The notes under the pieces: generated by a model
Seen by the model: the letters and a program-made list of their open reading frames with translations, nothing else
Database searches by the model: none
Told to the model about the DNA's origin: nothing
Shown: piece by piece, positions 11,008 through 21,341 of the stretch
Layout of the letters: each line of letters opens with the position of its first letter
How positions within the stretch are numbered: the first letter of the stretch is position 1
Made by a program: the position numbers and the translations under genes
Source: Acidovorax sp. Leaf160
GTDB lineage: Bacteria; Pseudomonadota; Gammaproteobacteria; Burkholderiales; Burkholderiaceae_C
Assembly: GCF_001424265.1 (NCBI RefSeq)
Contig: NZ_LMOV01000028.1
Location: 1 to 64,000, forward strand
DNA length: 64,000 nucleotides
Reading direction: 5' to 3'

Positions 11008-12005
11008 GCGGCGCTCCTGGCATGGATGAAGAATTCGCGGTTGCCATCACCGCCATCGATCGCGCTGTCGTGCCAGCCGACCACGGTCAGGCCTGCGGCG
11101 GCGCAGCAGTCGCGGATGCGCTGCTCGACCACCGGGTAAAGCGTTTCATCGCGCACGATGCCGCCCTTGCCGACCTGGCCTGGCTGCAGCTCGAACTGCG
11201 GCTTGACCAGCATCAGCAGCTCGCCGCCGGCTTTCAGCAGCGGCGCCACGGCGGGCAGGATCAGGGTGAGCGAGATGAACGACACGTCGCCCGTCACCAG
11301 GTCGAAGACGGGCGTCACGTCGACGGACTCCAGCCCCGCACGGCGGCGGCGCACGGTGGGCAGCGTGCCCTGCGCGCGGGCCCGGGCCTTGGCCGACCGC
11401 TCGGCCTTGAAGGCTTCCACGTCGTGCTCCTTGGCATCGTCGCTGTCGTCGTAGTCGTCATCGACCATGCCGCCGTTGCGCATCCAGCTGTAGGGTGCCT
11501 CGGGCTGGGTATCGTTGTCTTCCGGTTCCTGCTCCACCTGTTCGGAAAGCGCTTCCTCGCAGGCATCCTGCAGCGACTCGGCGGTGATGGAGCGGGCGTT
11601 GAGGCCTTCCACGGCAACGACGCGCGGGTCCTGCCGCAGCCGGTCGTGCAACTGGCCGTGGCCCACGTCCACGCCGATCACCTGCGCGGCCCCCTGCTGC
11701 AGCAGGCAGTCGGTGAAGCCGCCGGTGCTTTGGCCCACGTCCAGGCAGCGCCAGCCGGCCACGCGCAGGCCCGTCGCCTGCAGCGCGCCTTCGAGCTTCA
11801 GGCCGCCGCGCGAGAGATACCGCGCCTCGGCCTGGTCGAGCAGCTGCACTTCGGCGATCTCGGGAATGTCGTCGCCGTTCTTGGCGACCTTGTTCCACGG
11901 CAGGCTGGCCGCCAGCCGCCACTGCACGCCGGCGGCGATCAGGCGTTGCGCCTGCGACCGGGTGGTTGCGTGGCCCTTGTCCACCAGGTAGACGTCTGCG
12001 CGCAT
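11004..12005 (-). CDS. tlyA: TlyA-family rRNA methyltransferase with acidic insertion
   Basis: 333 aa. An N-terminal S4 RNA-binding domain (residues 1-60) precedes a FtsJ-like methyltransferase fold. The SAM motif is LDVGQSTGGFT (about 88-98), followed by VIGVDVGHGQL, and the later core has FDLVTGDVSFISL and LVKPQFEL. TlyA proteins 2'-O-methylate rRNA in the species studied. Residues about 141-215 form a very acidic, low-complexity insertion (DDDYDDSDDAKEHD) in the middle of the catalytic domain. This makes the protein longer than the roughly 240-280 aa I expect for the family. It overlaps metF by 4 bases. Confidence 0.85.
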   Translation of the reverse strand: MRADVYLVDKGHATTRSQAQRLIAAGVQWRLAASLPWNKVAKNGDDIPEIAEVQLLDQAEARYLSRGGLKLEGALQATGLRVAGWRCLDVGQSTGGFTDCLLQQGAAQVIGVDVGHGQLHDRLRQDPRVVAVEGLNARSITAESLQDACEEALSEQVEQEPEDNDTQPEAPYSWMRNGGMVDDDYDDSDDAKEHDVEAFKAERSAKARARAQGTLPTVRRRRAGLESVDVTPVFDLVTGDVSFISLTLILPAVAPLLKAGGELLMLVKPQFELQPGQVGKGGIVRDETLYPVVEQRIRDCCAAAGLTVVGWHDSAIDGGDGNREFFIHARSAA

Positions 12006-12037
12006 GCGCCCATCCTTTTTTCAGAGTCAAAAGTGCC

Positions 12038-12118
12038 ACCGGCGCTGATGAATAAAGCGCCGGTAGCTATTATTTTTATAGCAAACAGCTTGCGCCGGCA
12101 GAGGCTGCCAGCGCAAGC
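12038..12118. repeat. Dispersed palindromic repeat plus hairpins between ahcY and tlyA
   Basis: Three stems lie in a row in the 119-base gap. The first is a 9-bp stem ACCGGCGCT/AGCGCCGGT (12038-12046, 12056-12064). The second is a 5-bp stem GCTAT/ATAGC (12066-12070, 12078-12082). The third is an 8-bp stem GCTTGCGC/GCGCAAGC (12088-12095, 12111-12118) with an inner GGCAG/CTGCC. The segment ATGAATAAAGCGC..AGCTAT at 12048-12070 is shared with copies near 38.6, 43.6, 50.6 and 55.1 kb. In the minus direction the third hairpin follows the ahcY stop and could slow or end transcription before tlyA. Confidence 0.7.
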
Positions 12119-12124
12119 AGGTGC

Positions 12125-13564
<1,440 letters not shown>

Positions 13565-13654
13565 GGTTTTCTCCAGTCAAGGATGGCAATGAAAACCACG
13601 CAGGTCCGGCGACGGGAGATGGGAGGCAGTCGCTCACCGCACCGAAACCAGCGT

Positions 13655-13731
13655 GGGTGAGCGTCGTTGCGAAGGAACCGGCTTCCGAGCCTCACGCCCC
13701 GCTGTGCTGGGGACGCTGCAACGCTCCTCGG
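13655..13731 (-). promoter_or_regulatory. S-adenosylhomocysteine (SAH) riboswitch
   Basis: Reading the minus strand from 13731, the order is CCGAGGAGCGTTGCAGCG, then a small GC hairpin, then GTGAGGCTCGG, and finally GCAACGACGCTCACC ending at 13655. This reproduces the conserved blocks of the SAH riboswitch: GAGGAGCGYUGC, AGGCUCGG and AACGRCGCUCACC. CCGAG pairs with CTCGG, and GAGCG..TTGC pairs with GCAACGACGCTC. SAH riboswitches are known upstream of ahcY in beta-proteobacteria and switch expression on when SAH is high. The aptamer ends about 90 bases before the ahcY ATG; I see no clear expression-platform terminator. Confidence 0.93.
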
Positions 13732-13741
13732 AAAGGCGCGT

Positions 13742-13747
13742 ATTGTA
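13742..13747 (-). promoter_or_regulatory. Probable -10 element of the ahcY promoter
   Basis: The minus strand reads TACAAT here. With a start point 6-8 bases downstream (about 13735) the transcript would begin just ahead of the riboswitch. No good -35 hexamer is visible at 16-18 bases, where the upstream terminator stem lies. Confidence 0.5.
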
Positions 13748-13748
13748 C

Positions 13749-13775
13749 AAAAAGCGCGGGCCAGCCGGGGCCCGC
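13749..13775 (-). terminator. Rho-independent terminator of the MFS transporter gene
   Basis: The minus-strand stem is GCGGGCC (13775-13769) / GGCCCGC (13762-13756) with a 6-base loop, followed after two bases by TTTTT (13753-13749). It lies 8 bases beyond the MFS stop codon and overlaps the upstream edge of the ahcY promoter, separating the two units. Confidence 0.8.
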
Positions 13776-13783
13776 CAGGCCGG

Positions 13784-15091
13784 TCAGCGTGGGGCACTGC
13801 CGCAGAAGGCGCGCGTTGTCCCGGCCCTCAGCCGCAGCGTGAAGAAGAGAGCGAGCCCCAGCAGCAGCATGCAGAACAGCACCACGGCCGGCCACTGCCC
13901 TCGCTCCCAGAAGCCGCCCGCCACCACGCCCAGCACGCTGGAGGCCATGTAGTACGCCAGCAGGTACATCGACGACGCATGGCCCTTGGAATGCAGCGCC
14001 GACGCGCCCACCCAGCCGCTGACCACCGCATGCCCGCCGAAGAAGCCGAGCGTGAGCAGGCAGATCCCGGCGATCAGCGTGGCCAGGTGCGACGGCAGGG
14101 TGAGCAGCACGCCGGCGGCCATGAGCGCCACGCAGCCCAGCAGCACCACCGGGCGCCCCAGCCGGTCGGCCAGCGCGCCGGCCCAGGGCGACGCGCACAT
14201 GCCCAGCAGATAGGCGCAGAAGATCAGGCCGATCTCCGCCTGGCCCAGCCCGAAGGCAGGCGACGACAGGCGAAAGCTCACCAGGTTGAAGACCGAGACG
14301 AGCGGCCCCACCAGCAGGCAGCCGACGGCGACCAGCAGTGGCAGCACGGGGTTGCGCAGATGCTCCCGCCAGATGGCTGCGTTCTGCCGCACCCCCATGC
14401 CGGCCGCGCGCACGAAGCGGCGCGAGGGCGGCAGCAACAGCACGAAGCCGATGGCGACCAGCAGGTCGAGCACGCTGACGATGACCATGGCTTCGCGCCA
14501 GCCGAAGGCGTCGGTCAGCAGCCCCACGCCCACCCGGCCGGCCATGCCGCCGAACGCGGTGCCGCCGATGTAGAGGCCCATCGCGTAACCTAGTCCCCGC
14601 GCATCGATCTCCTCGGCCAGATAGGCCATGGCCACGGCCGGAACGCCGCCCAGCAGCACGCCCTCCAGCGTGCGCGCGGCCAGCAACAGGGACCAGTGCG
14701 GCGCCAGGGCCGCGAGCAGGTTGCAGAGGGCCGCCAGCGCCATCGAGCCGAACATCAGCCAGCGCCGCCCCACCGCCTGGGACACCGCACCCGCCACCAG
14801 GATCGAGACCGCCAGTGCGGCCGTGCTGACCGACAGCGCCACCGAACTGGCGGCCGCGCCGATCTGGAAATGCCGCGCGAACTCCGGCAGCAGCGGCTGG
14901 ACGCAGTAGAGCAGCGAGAACGTCGCGAAACCCGCGAAGAACAGCGCGATGGTGATGCGGCGGTAGGCCGGCGTGCCCGCCACCGCGCCACCGGGCAGGG
15001 CGGAATCTGCGGCCGGTGCGGCAGGGGCGGCGGAAGCCGTAGATGCAGCGGAGGGCGGAGGGATCGGTAGGTCGGTGGGGGAGGTTGTCAT
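13784..15091 (-). CDS. MFS transporter (YnfM-like)
   Basis: 435 aa from ATG 15091; a GTG four codons upstream is less likely. An Ala/Pro/Ser-rich cytoplasmic N-terminus (about 35 residues) precedes twelve predicted membrane helices. The MFS loop signatures include GRRWLMFGSM after helix 2, RTLEGVLLGGVPAVAMAYLAEE (helix 4-5) and DRLGRPVVLLG in the second half. These resemble YnfM/AraJ-type proton-driven efflux proteins. The substrate is unknown. It diverges from prfC and ends at a terminator just before the ahcY promoter. Confidence 0.85.
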   Translation of the reverse strand: MTTSPTDLPIPPPSAASTASAAPAAPAADSALPGGAVAGTPAYRRITIALFFAGFATFSLLYCVQPLLPEFARHFQIGAAASSVALSVSTAALAVSILVAGAVSQAVGRRWLMFGSMALAALCNLLAALAPHWSLLLAARTLEGVLLGGVPAVAMAYLAEEIDARGLGYAMGLYIGGTAFGGMAGRVGVGLLTDAFGWREAMVIVSVLDLLVAIGFVLLLPPSRRFVRAAGMGVRQNAAIWREHLRNPVLPLLVAVGCLLVGPLVSVFNLVSFRLSSPAFGLGQAEIGLIFCAYLLGMCASPWAGALADRLGRPVVLLGCVALMAAGVLLTLPSHLATLIAGICLLTLGFFGGHAVVSGWVGASALHSKGHASSMYLLAYYMASSVLGVVAGGFWERGQWPAVVLFCMLLLGLALFFTLRLRAGTTRAFCGSAPR

Positions 15092-15290
15092 GCGGATCGC
15101 CACGGCGGAGGTCGGCCGCGATTCTGCGCGGGCACTCCGGCGCTGTCCAATCCGAAGGCGACCGATGCGGCGCCGCTAGAATCCCTGCGACTCATGGGGC
15201 CTGTGGCGGTGCGACCGCGCACTGCGCCCACGGCCCTTGCGCGACGGCCACGACGCCGCACGCCCCCTCCATTGCCATCCGAGCCCGCCC

Positions 15291-16919
<1,629 letters not shown>

Positions 16920-16953
16920 TGACCGCCTTCGTCGCGAGCGGACACCCGATCCC

Positions 16954-18756
16954 ATGAACGACAAACTGGTTTTCGCTGCCCAGCAATACACCTCGCTGCT
17001 GGTCTTCGCGATCGCCTTCTGGGGGCTGGGCAGGACGGCCCTCGCCTGCTGCAACACGCGTGCCTACCCTGTGGATCGCTGGCTGCTGCAGGGGCTGGCC
17101 ATCGTGCTGGGGCTGGGCCTCGCCACCGTCGCCTTGCAGAGCATCGCGGCCGCCGGCCTGTTGCGTCGATCCAGCATCAACCTGCTCCTGGCGCTGGGCT
17201 GGGCCCTGGCGCTGCTCCAACTCGCCCGATCCGTGCGGCACGGCCCGGCCACGGCAGCGACAGCAGCAGCGGCAGCACAGCCCCTGCAGGTCTGGCCCTA
17301 TGCGCTGGTGCCGCTGGCGCTGGTCGTTCCCCTGGCCGTGTCGGCGCTGCACCCGCCCTACCGCTGGGACGAGCTGATGTACCACCTGCCGCACGCGCGG
17401 GAGTGGGCTGCCACGGGGCGCCTGCAGATCAACGAATGGCTGCGCTATCCCTACGCACCCGCCAACCTCGGGCTGCTGTACGCCGCGGGGCTGATCATCC
17501 GCGGCGACGTCTTTACCCATCTGCTGCATGCGCTGACGGGCGCCATGGTGGCGCTGCTGGTCTTCCGGCTGGCACTGCATCATGGTGGCCGCCTTGCGGC
17601 CTGCCTGGCTGCCAGTTTCTGGATCCTGCTGACGCGCGACGAGTTCGCGGCAGCGCATGTCGACATGGGAGTGAGTGCCTTCGTTTTCGGCGGCCTCATT
17701 GCGCATCTCCAGTGGGAACGCCACCGGGCCGACCGCGCATGGCTGGTGCTTTCCGGCCTGCTGCTGGGCTGTGCCGCGGGCTCGAAATACCAGGCGCTCG
17801 GGCTGCTCCCGTTCTTCTTCGGCTGCATCGCCATCCAGCCGCACCGTGTTCGTAACCTGCTGCTCTGGTCGGTGTCGCTGGCCATTCCATGCATCTACTG
17901 GTACGCGCGCAACTTCCTTCTCACCGGCGACCCCTTCAACCCGCTGGGTGGAAGCGTCTTCGGGTACGGCAACTGGAGCGCGGCTGACATGCGCTACCAG
18001 CTGTTCGACCTCAAGAACGCTGCCAACTGGCCTGAGTGGTTTTTGTGGCCCGCCGCGCTGGCGCCGCTGTCTGCTGCGCTGCGCCGCAACCCTGCCGCGC
18101 TGCGCCTGCAGATCTTTGCCGCGTTCGGCTTCGCGGTGTGGCTGGTGACATCCCATTACGACCGGTACCTGATGCCGGTCTTTCCGGTGCTGAGCGTGCT
18201 CAGTGCGGTCGTGATGGTCCAGACCCTGCAGTGGGTGACCGGCCGGCTTCCCTCCGTGATGTCCGAAAAGGCATCGAGTCCGCGCGCGCGCCGTGCAGGC
18301 GGGGTGCTGGTCGCCGTGGCGGTGTCGATTCTGTCGGTGAACTGGTGGATCAACACCGTGCCGAAACAGTGGCGCAACGTGGCAGCGAACGAGGCAGAGC
18401 GCAATCAGATCCTCATGGGCAGCGTGACGTCGTACGGGCTGGGCCAGACGATCCAGCACCAGCAGCTCGGCAGAACGTACCAGTGGGGCCTGGAAGGTGC
18501 GATCTACTACTTGCCCAATCCCGTCTATGGCGACCATTTCGGGCCCTGGCGCTACCGCGACATGGACGGGCTCTCGGCTCGGCAGCTGGCCGAAAAACTG
18601 ACCTCCCAGCATTACGAGACCTTGCTCGTCCATCGGGCGACCGTACCGGGCCTGGAAGCGAAACCTGAGTTCACCCGCTATTTCACGCCCATCGCCGAGT
18701 CCAACGGGGACAAGGCCTACAAAGTCATTCCAGGACCCTATGCCGATCAATCTTGA
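16954..18756 (+). CDS. GT-C superfamily membrane glycosyltransferase (GT39/PMT-like)
   Basis: 600 aa with about ten hydrophobic segments. The first extracytoplasmic loop after helix 4 holds YRWDELMYHLPHAREW, which has the Asp-Glu acidic pair and spacing typical of GT-C enzymes that take sugars from polyprenyl phosphates. YARNFLLTGDPFNPLGG and SHYDRYLMPVFPVLS are further family-type patterns. Such proteins transfer a lipid-linked sugar to a glycan or protein on the outer face of the inner membrane. It starts 34 bases after prfC and overlaps the next gene (a polyprenyl-type GT2) by 17 bases, suggesting joint function. The acceptor is unknown. Confidence 0.75.
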   Translation: MNDKLVFAAQQYTSLLVFAIAFWGLGRTALACCNTRAYPVDRWLLQGLAIVLGLGLATVALQSIAAAGLLRRSSINLLLALGWALALLQLARSVRHGPATAATAAAAAQPLQVWPYALVPLALVVPLAVSALHPPYRWDELMYHLPHAREWAATGRLQINEWLRYPYAPANLGLLYAAGLIIRGDVFTHLLHALTGAMVALLVFRLALHHGGRLAACLAASFWILLTRDEFAAAHVDMGVSAFVFGGLIAHLQWERHRADRAWLVLSGLLLGCAAGSKYQALGLLPFFFGCIAIQPHRVRNLLLWSVSLAIPCIYWYARNFLLTGDPFNPLGGSVFGYGNWSAADMRYQLFDLKNAANWPEWFLWPAALAPLSAALRRNPAALRLQIFAAFGFAVWLVTSHYDRYLMPVFPVLSVLSAVVMVQTLQWVTGRLPSVMSEKASSPRARRAGGVLVAVAVSILSVNWWINTVPKQWRNVAANEAERNQILMGSVTSYGLGQTIQHQQLGRTYQWGLEGAIYYLPNPVYGDHFGPWRYRDMDGLSARQLAEKLTSQHYETLLVHRATVPGLEAKPEFTRYFTPIAESNGDKAYKVIPGPYADQS

Positions 18757-19699
18757 CGCCTCGCCCCGCGACCTGTCCGCCACGCGCATCGCCGTGATCG
18801 TTCCCTGCTACAACGAAGCACTGGCGATCGGTCAGGTACTGACAGGCTTCCGGCAGGCACTTCCGCATGCGGCGCTGCATGTCTTCGACAACAACTCCAC
18901 GGACGACACCGCTGCAGTCGCCCGTGCGCATGGCGCCGAAGTCACCCATGTCCGCCTGCGGGGCAAAGGCAACGTGGTGCGCCGGATGTTCGCGGACGTG
19001 GAGGCGGACATCTACATCATGGTCGATGGCGACGCCACCTACGATGCGTCTCAGGCGCCGCACATGGTCTCGATGCTCCAGCAGCACAAGCTGGACATGG
19101 TCATCGGCAGCCGGGTCGACGACGGAACGAACCATTCCACCTATCGGCCAGGCCACCGCCTCGGCAACCGGCTGTTGACCGGATCGGTGCTCTGGATCTT
19201 CGGCGGCCACTTCACCGACATGCTGTCGGGCTACCGGGTGTTCTCTCGGCGCTACGCCAAGTCGTTCCCGGCCTCCGCGCAGGGTTTCGAAACGGAAACC
19301 GAACTGACCGTGCATGCGCTGGAGCTGCGGATGCCCTACGCAGAGCACCCCACGGCCTACAGCTCCCGGCCGGAGGGCTCGACGAGCAAGCTGTCGACCT
19401 TCAAGGATGGCTGGAGGATTCTCAAGACCATCGCCAAGCTGGTGATCAGCGAAAAACCGCTGGAATTCTTCGCACTGCTGGCCCTGCTGCTGGCGGTGAT
19501 CTCCATCGGCATGGCTGTGCCCATTGCGCTGACCTACCTCGAATACGGCGTGGTGCCCCGCCTGCCCACGGCAGTGCTCACGACCGGGATGATGCTGTCC
19601 GCCCTGCTGTCGCTCGTCTGCGGCGCGGTGCTCAACACGGTGACGCTCGGCCGGCGCGAGGCCAAGTGGCTGGCCTACCTGGCGACCCCTGCATCCTGA
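18740..19699 (+). CDS. Family 2 glycosyltransferase, polyprenyl-phosphate type (GtrB/DPM1-like)
   Basis: 319 aa. The N-terminal GT-A fold has VIVPCYNEALAIGQVL and the metal-binding Asp96-Gly-Asp98 (MVDGDATYD). GSRVDDGT and DMLSGYRVFSRR (acceptor/SGYR loop) follow. Two hydrophobic segments (about 235-260 and 275-300) close the protein. This is the layout of enzymes that charge a polyprenyl phosphate with a sugar on the cytoplasmic face. With the preceding GT-C enzyme and the following GtrA-like flippase it forms a complete three-component set. The sugar is not predictable. Confidence 0.85.
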   Translation: MPINLDASPRDLSATRIAVIVPCYNEALAIGQVLTGFRQALPHAALHVFDNNSTDDTAAVARAHGAEVTHVRLRGKGNVVRRMFADVEADIYIMVDGDATYDASQAPHMVSMLQQHKLDMVIGSRVDDGTNHSTYRPGHRLGNRLLTGSVLWIFGGHFTDMLSGYRVFSRRYAKSFPASAQGFETETELTVHALELRMPYAEHPTAYSSRPEGSTSKLSTFKDGWRILKTIAKLVISEKPLEFFALLALLLAVISIGMAVPIALTYLEYGVVPRLPTAVLTTGMMLSALLSLVCGAVLNTVTLGRREAKWLAYLATPAS

Positions 19700-19746
19700 T
19701 CCCTCCAACCCATGCCGAACCTCTTCACGCAGGAACCCGCCACATC

Positions 19747-20178
19747 GTGACCACCCAAGCGAAGGACGGAAAGTCCTATCGACAGTTCATCTCCTTTTGC
19801 ATCGTGGGGGCTGCCGGTTTCCTGGTCGATGTTGGGCTGCTCTACGTGTTCTCGCCCTGGGTCGGCTGGTATGGCGGTCGCGTGCTGTCGTTCATTGGCG
19901 CAGCGACGGCCACATGGGTGATGAATCGGAGTTTCACCTTCTCGCCCGACACCGCCGGCCACCGCTACAGCGCCTGGCAACAGTATTGGCGCTACATGGT
20001 CGCGATGCTCGGTGGGGCTGTCGCCAACTACGTTGCGTACGCCACGGTGCTGATGCTCGTCCATGCCAGCTGGGCACCGGTCGCGGGGGTCGCCGCAGGC
20101 AGCGTGTGCGGCATGGCCATCAATTTCCTCAGTGCCCGAAAATTGGTTTTCGGAACCAAGCGGCCGCCATCGACATAG
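19747..20178 (+). CDS. GtrA-like family membrane protein (putative lipid-linked sugar flippase)
   Basis: 143 aa with four membrane helices. FCIVGAAGFLVDVGLLYVF opens the fold, and MNRSFTF and the C-terminal NFLSARKLVFG are the conserved GtrA/DPMS-flippase motifs. The start is GTG 19747, with an AGGA ribosome binding site about 10 bases upstream; the nearby ATG 19711 is out of frame. GtrA proteins are thought to flip polyprenyl-phosphate sugars across the inner membrane. Its position between two GT2 genes and after a GT-C gene supports that role here. Confidence 0.85.
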   Translation: MTTQAKDGKSYRQFISFCIVGAAGFLVDVGLLYVFSPWVGWYGGRVLSFIGAATATWVMNRSFTFSPDTAGHRYSAWQQYWRYMVAMLGGAVANYVAYATVLMLVHASWAPVAGVAAGSVCGMAINFLSARKLVFGTKRPPST

Positions 20179-20256
20179 TTTTCGCCACAGGCTGCTCCAC
20201 GTTCAGACCGCTGGCCGGCATCGCTGGTCACGGGCAGGCTGCCGGAGCTGTTCACC

Positions 20257-21246
20257 ATGCACATTGCCGTTGCCATTCCCTGCTACAAGGTCACCCAGCG
20301 TGTGCTCGGCGTGATCGAAGCCATCGGGCCCGAGGTCAGCGTGATCTACGCGGTGGACGACGCCTGCCCGGACCACAGCGGCGCCTTCATCCGGTCGCAT
20401 TGCAGCGACCCCCGGGTCCAGGTGCTTTTCCATGCGGAGAACCGCGGCGTCGGGGGGGCGGTGGTCTCGGCGTATCAGCAAGCGATTCTCGACGGCATGG
20501 ACATCGTGGTGAAGATCGACGGCGACGGCCAGATGAACCCGGCCCTGCTGCCGCTGTTCGTGCGCCCCATTGCGACGGGGCGTGCCGACTACACCAAAGG
20601 CAACCGCTTCTTCCGCCCGGAGTCCGTCCGCGGCATGCCCGCGATGCGGCTGTTCGGCAATGCCGTCCTGTCGTTCATGACCAAGCTCAGCTGCGGCTAC
20701 TGGACCATCATGGACCCCACCAACGGCTACACGGCGGTGCACACGCGCGTGCTGCGCGAGTTGCCGCTCGACAAGCTGGAACGTCGCTATTTCTTCGAAA
20801 CGGACATGCTGTTCCGCCTCAACACCCTGCGGGCGGTGGTGCGGGACGTTCCCATGGACTCGGTGTATGCGGACGAGGAATCCCATCTCAAGGTGCGCAA
20901 GGTGCTGCCCGAGTTCCTGACCAAGCATGCGTCCCGGCTCGCCCGCCGCTTCGCCTACAACTACTTCATCCGCGACTTCAATGCGGGGTCGATCTATATC
21001 CTCGCCAGCTGTGCACTGTTGAGCTGGGGCCTCCTCTTTGGCGGATGGCATTGGGCGCGCAGCATCCACGCCGAGATCCCCGCCACCAGCGGAACGGTGA
21101 TGCTGGCGGCCTTGCCCATCATTGTGGGCATCCAGTTTCTGGTGGCCTTTCTTCACCACGATGTCAGCAGCGTGCCCACCGAGCCGCTCAGCCCGCAACT
21201 GGCAGACGATGCACTGAGTCTGCCGCCCTCCTTGCCGGGCCGGTGA
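20257..21246 (+). CDS. Family 2 glycosyltransferase with C-terminal membrane helices
   Basis: 329 aa. VAIPCYKVTQRVLGV and AVDDACPDHSG open a GT-A domain. The metal-site Asp88-Gly-Asp90 lies in VVKIDGDGQMNP, followed by KGNRFFRPES, PTNGYTAVHTRVL and FFETDMLFRLN, typical of the DPM1-like GT2 subgroup. Two hydrophobic segments at the C-terminus (about 245-265 and 280-300) suggest membrane attachment. A second lipid-sugar synthase in one cassette implies either two different sugars or a core-extension step. No substrate can be assigned. Confidence 0.82.
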   Translation: MHIAVAIPCYKVTQRVLGVIEAIGPEVSVIYAVDDACPDHSGAFIRSHCSDPRVQVLFHAENRGVGGAVVSAYQQAILDGMDIVVKIDGDGQMNPALLPLFVRPIATGRADYTKGNRFFRPESVRGMPAMRLFGNAVLSFMTKLSCGYWTIMDPTNGYTAVHTRVLRELPLDKLERRYFFETDMLFRLNTLRAVVRDVPMDSVYADEESHLKVRKVLPEFLTKHASRLARRFAYNYFIRDFNAGSIYILASCALLSWGLLFGGWHWARSIHAEIPATSGTVMLAALPIIVGIQFLVAFLHHDVSSVPTEPLSPQLADDALSLPPSLPGR

Positions 21247-21277
21247 CCCCGCGCTTCGTTCAAGCGCGCACCGGCTC

Positions 21278-21305
21278 CGGCACCGGGCACCCGGTTCCGG
21301 TGCCG
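21278..21305. other. Strong intercistronic hairpin
   Basis: CGGCACCGG (21278-21286) pairs with CCGGTGCCG (21297-21305) around a 10-base loop. It lies between the second GT2 gene and the secreted glycosidase-like gene, with no T-run. It could protect or process the polycistronic mRNA, or uncouple expression of the secreted protein. Confidence 0.55.
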
Positions 21306-21341
21306 CCGTCCCGCCCCTCCAACCGCTCTCAGGACACGTTC

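Noticed and set aside
19797-21341. Long open plus-strand frame upstream of the secreted glycosidase-like gene
   Set aside because: It runs over the GtrA and second GT2 genes in another frame with Arg/Pro/His-rich composition. The signal peptide and conserved sequence only begin at ATG 21342.
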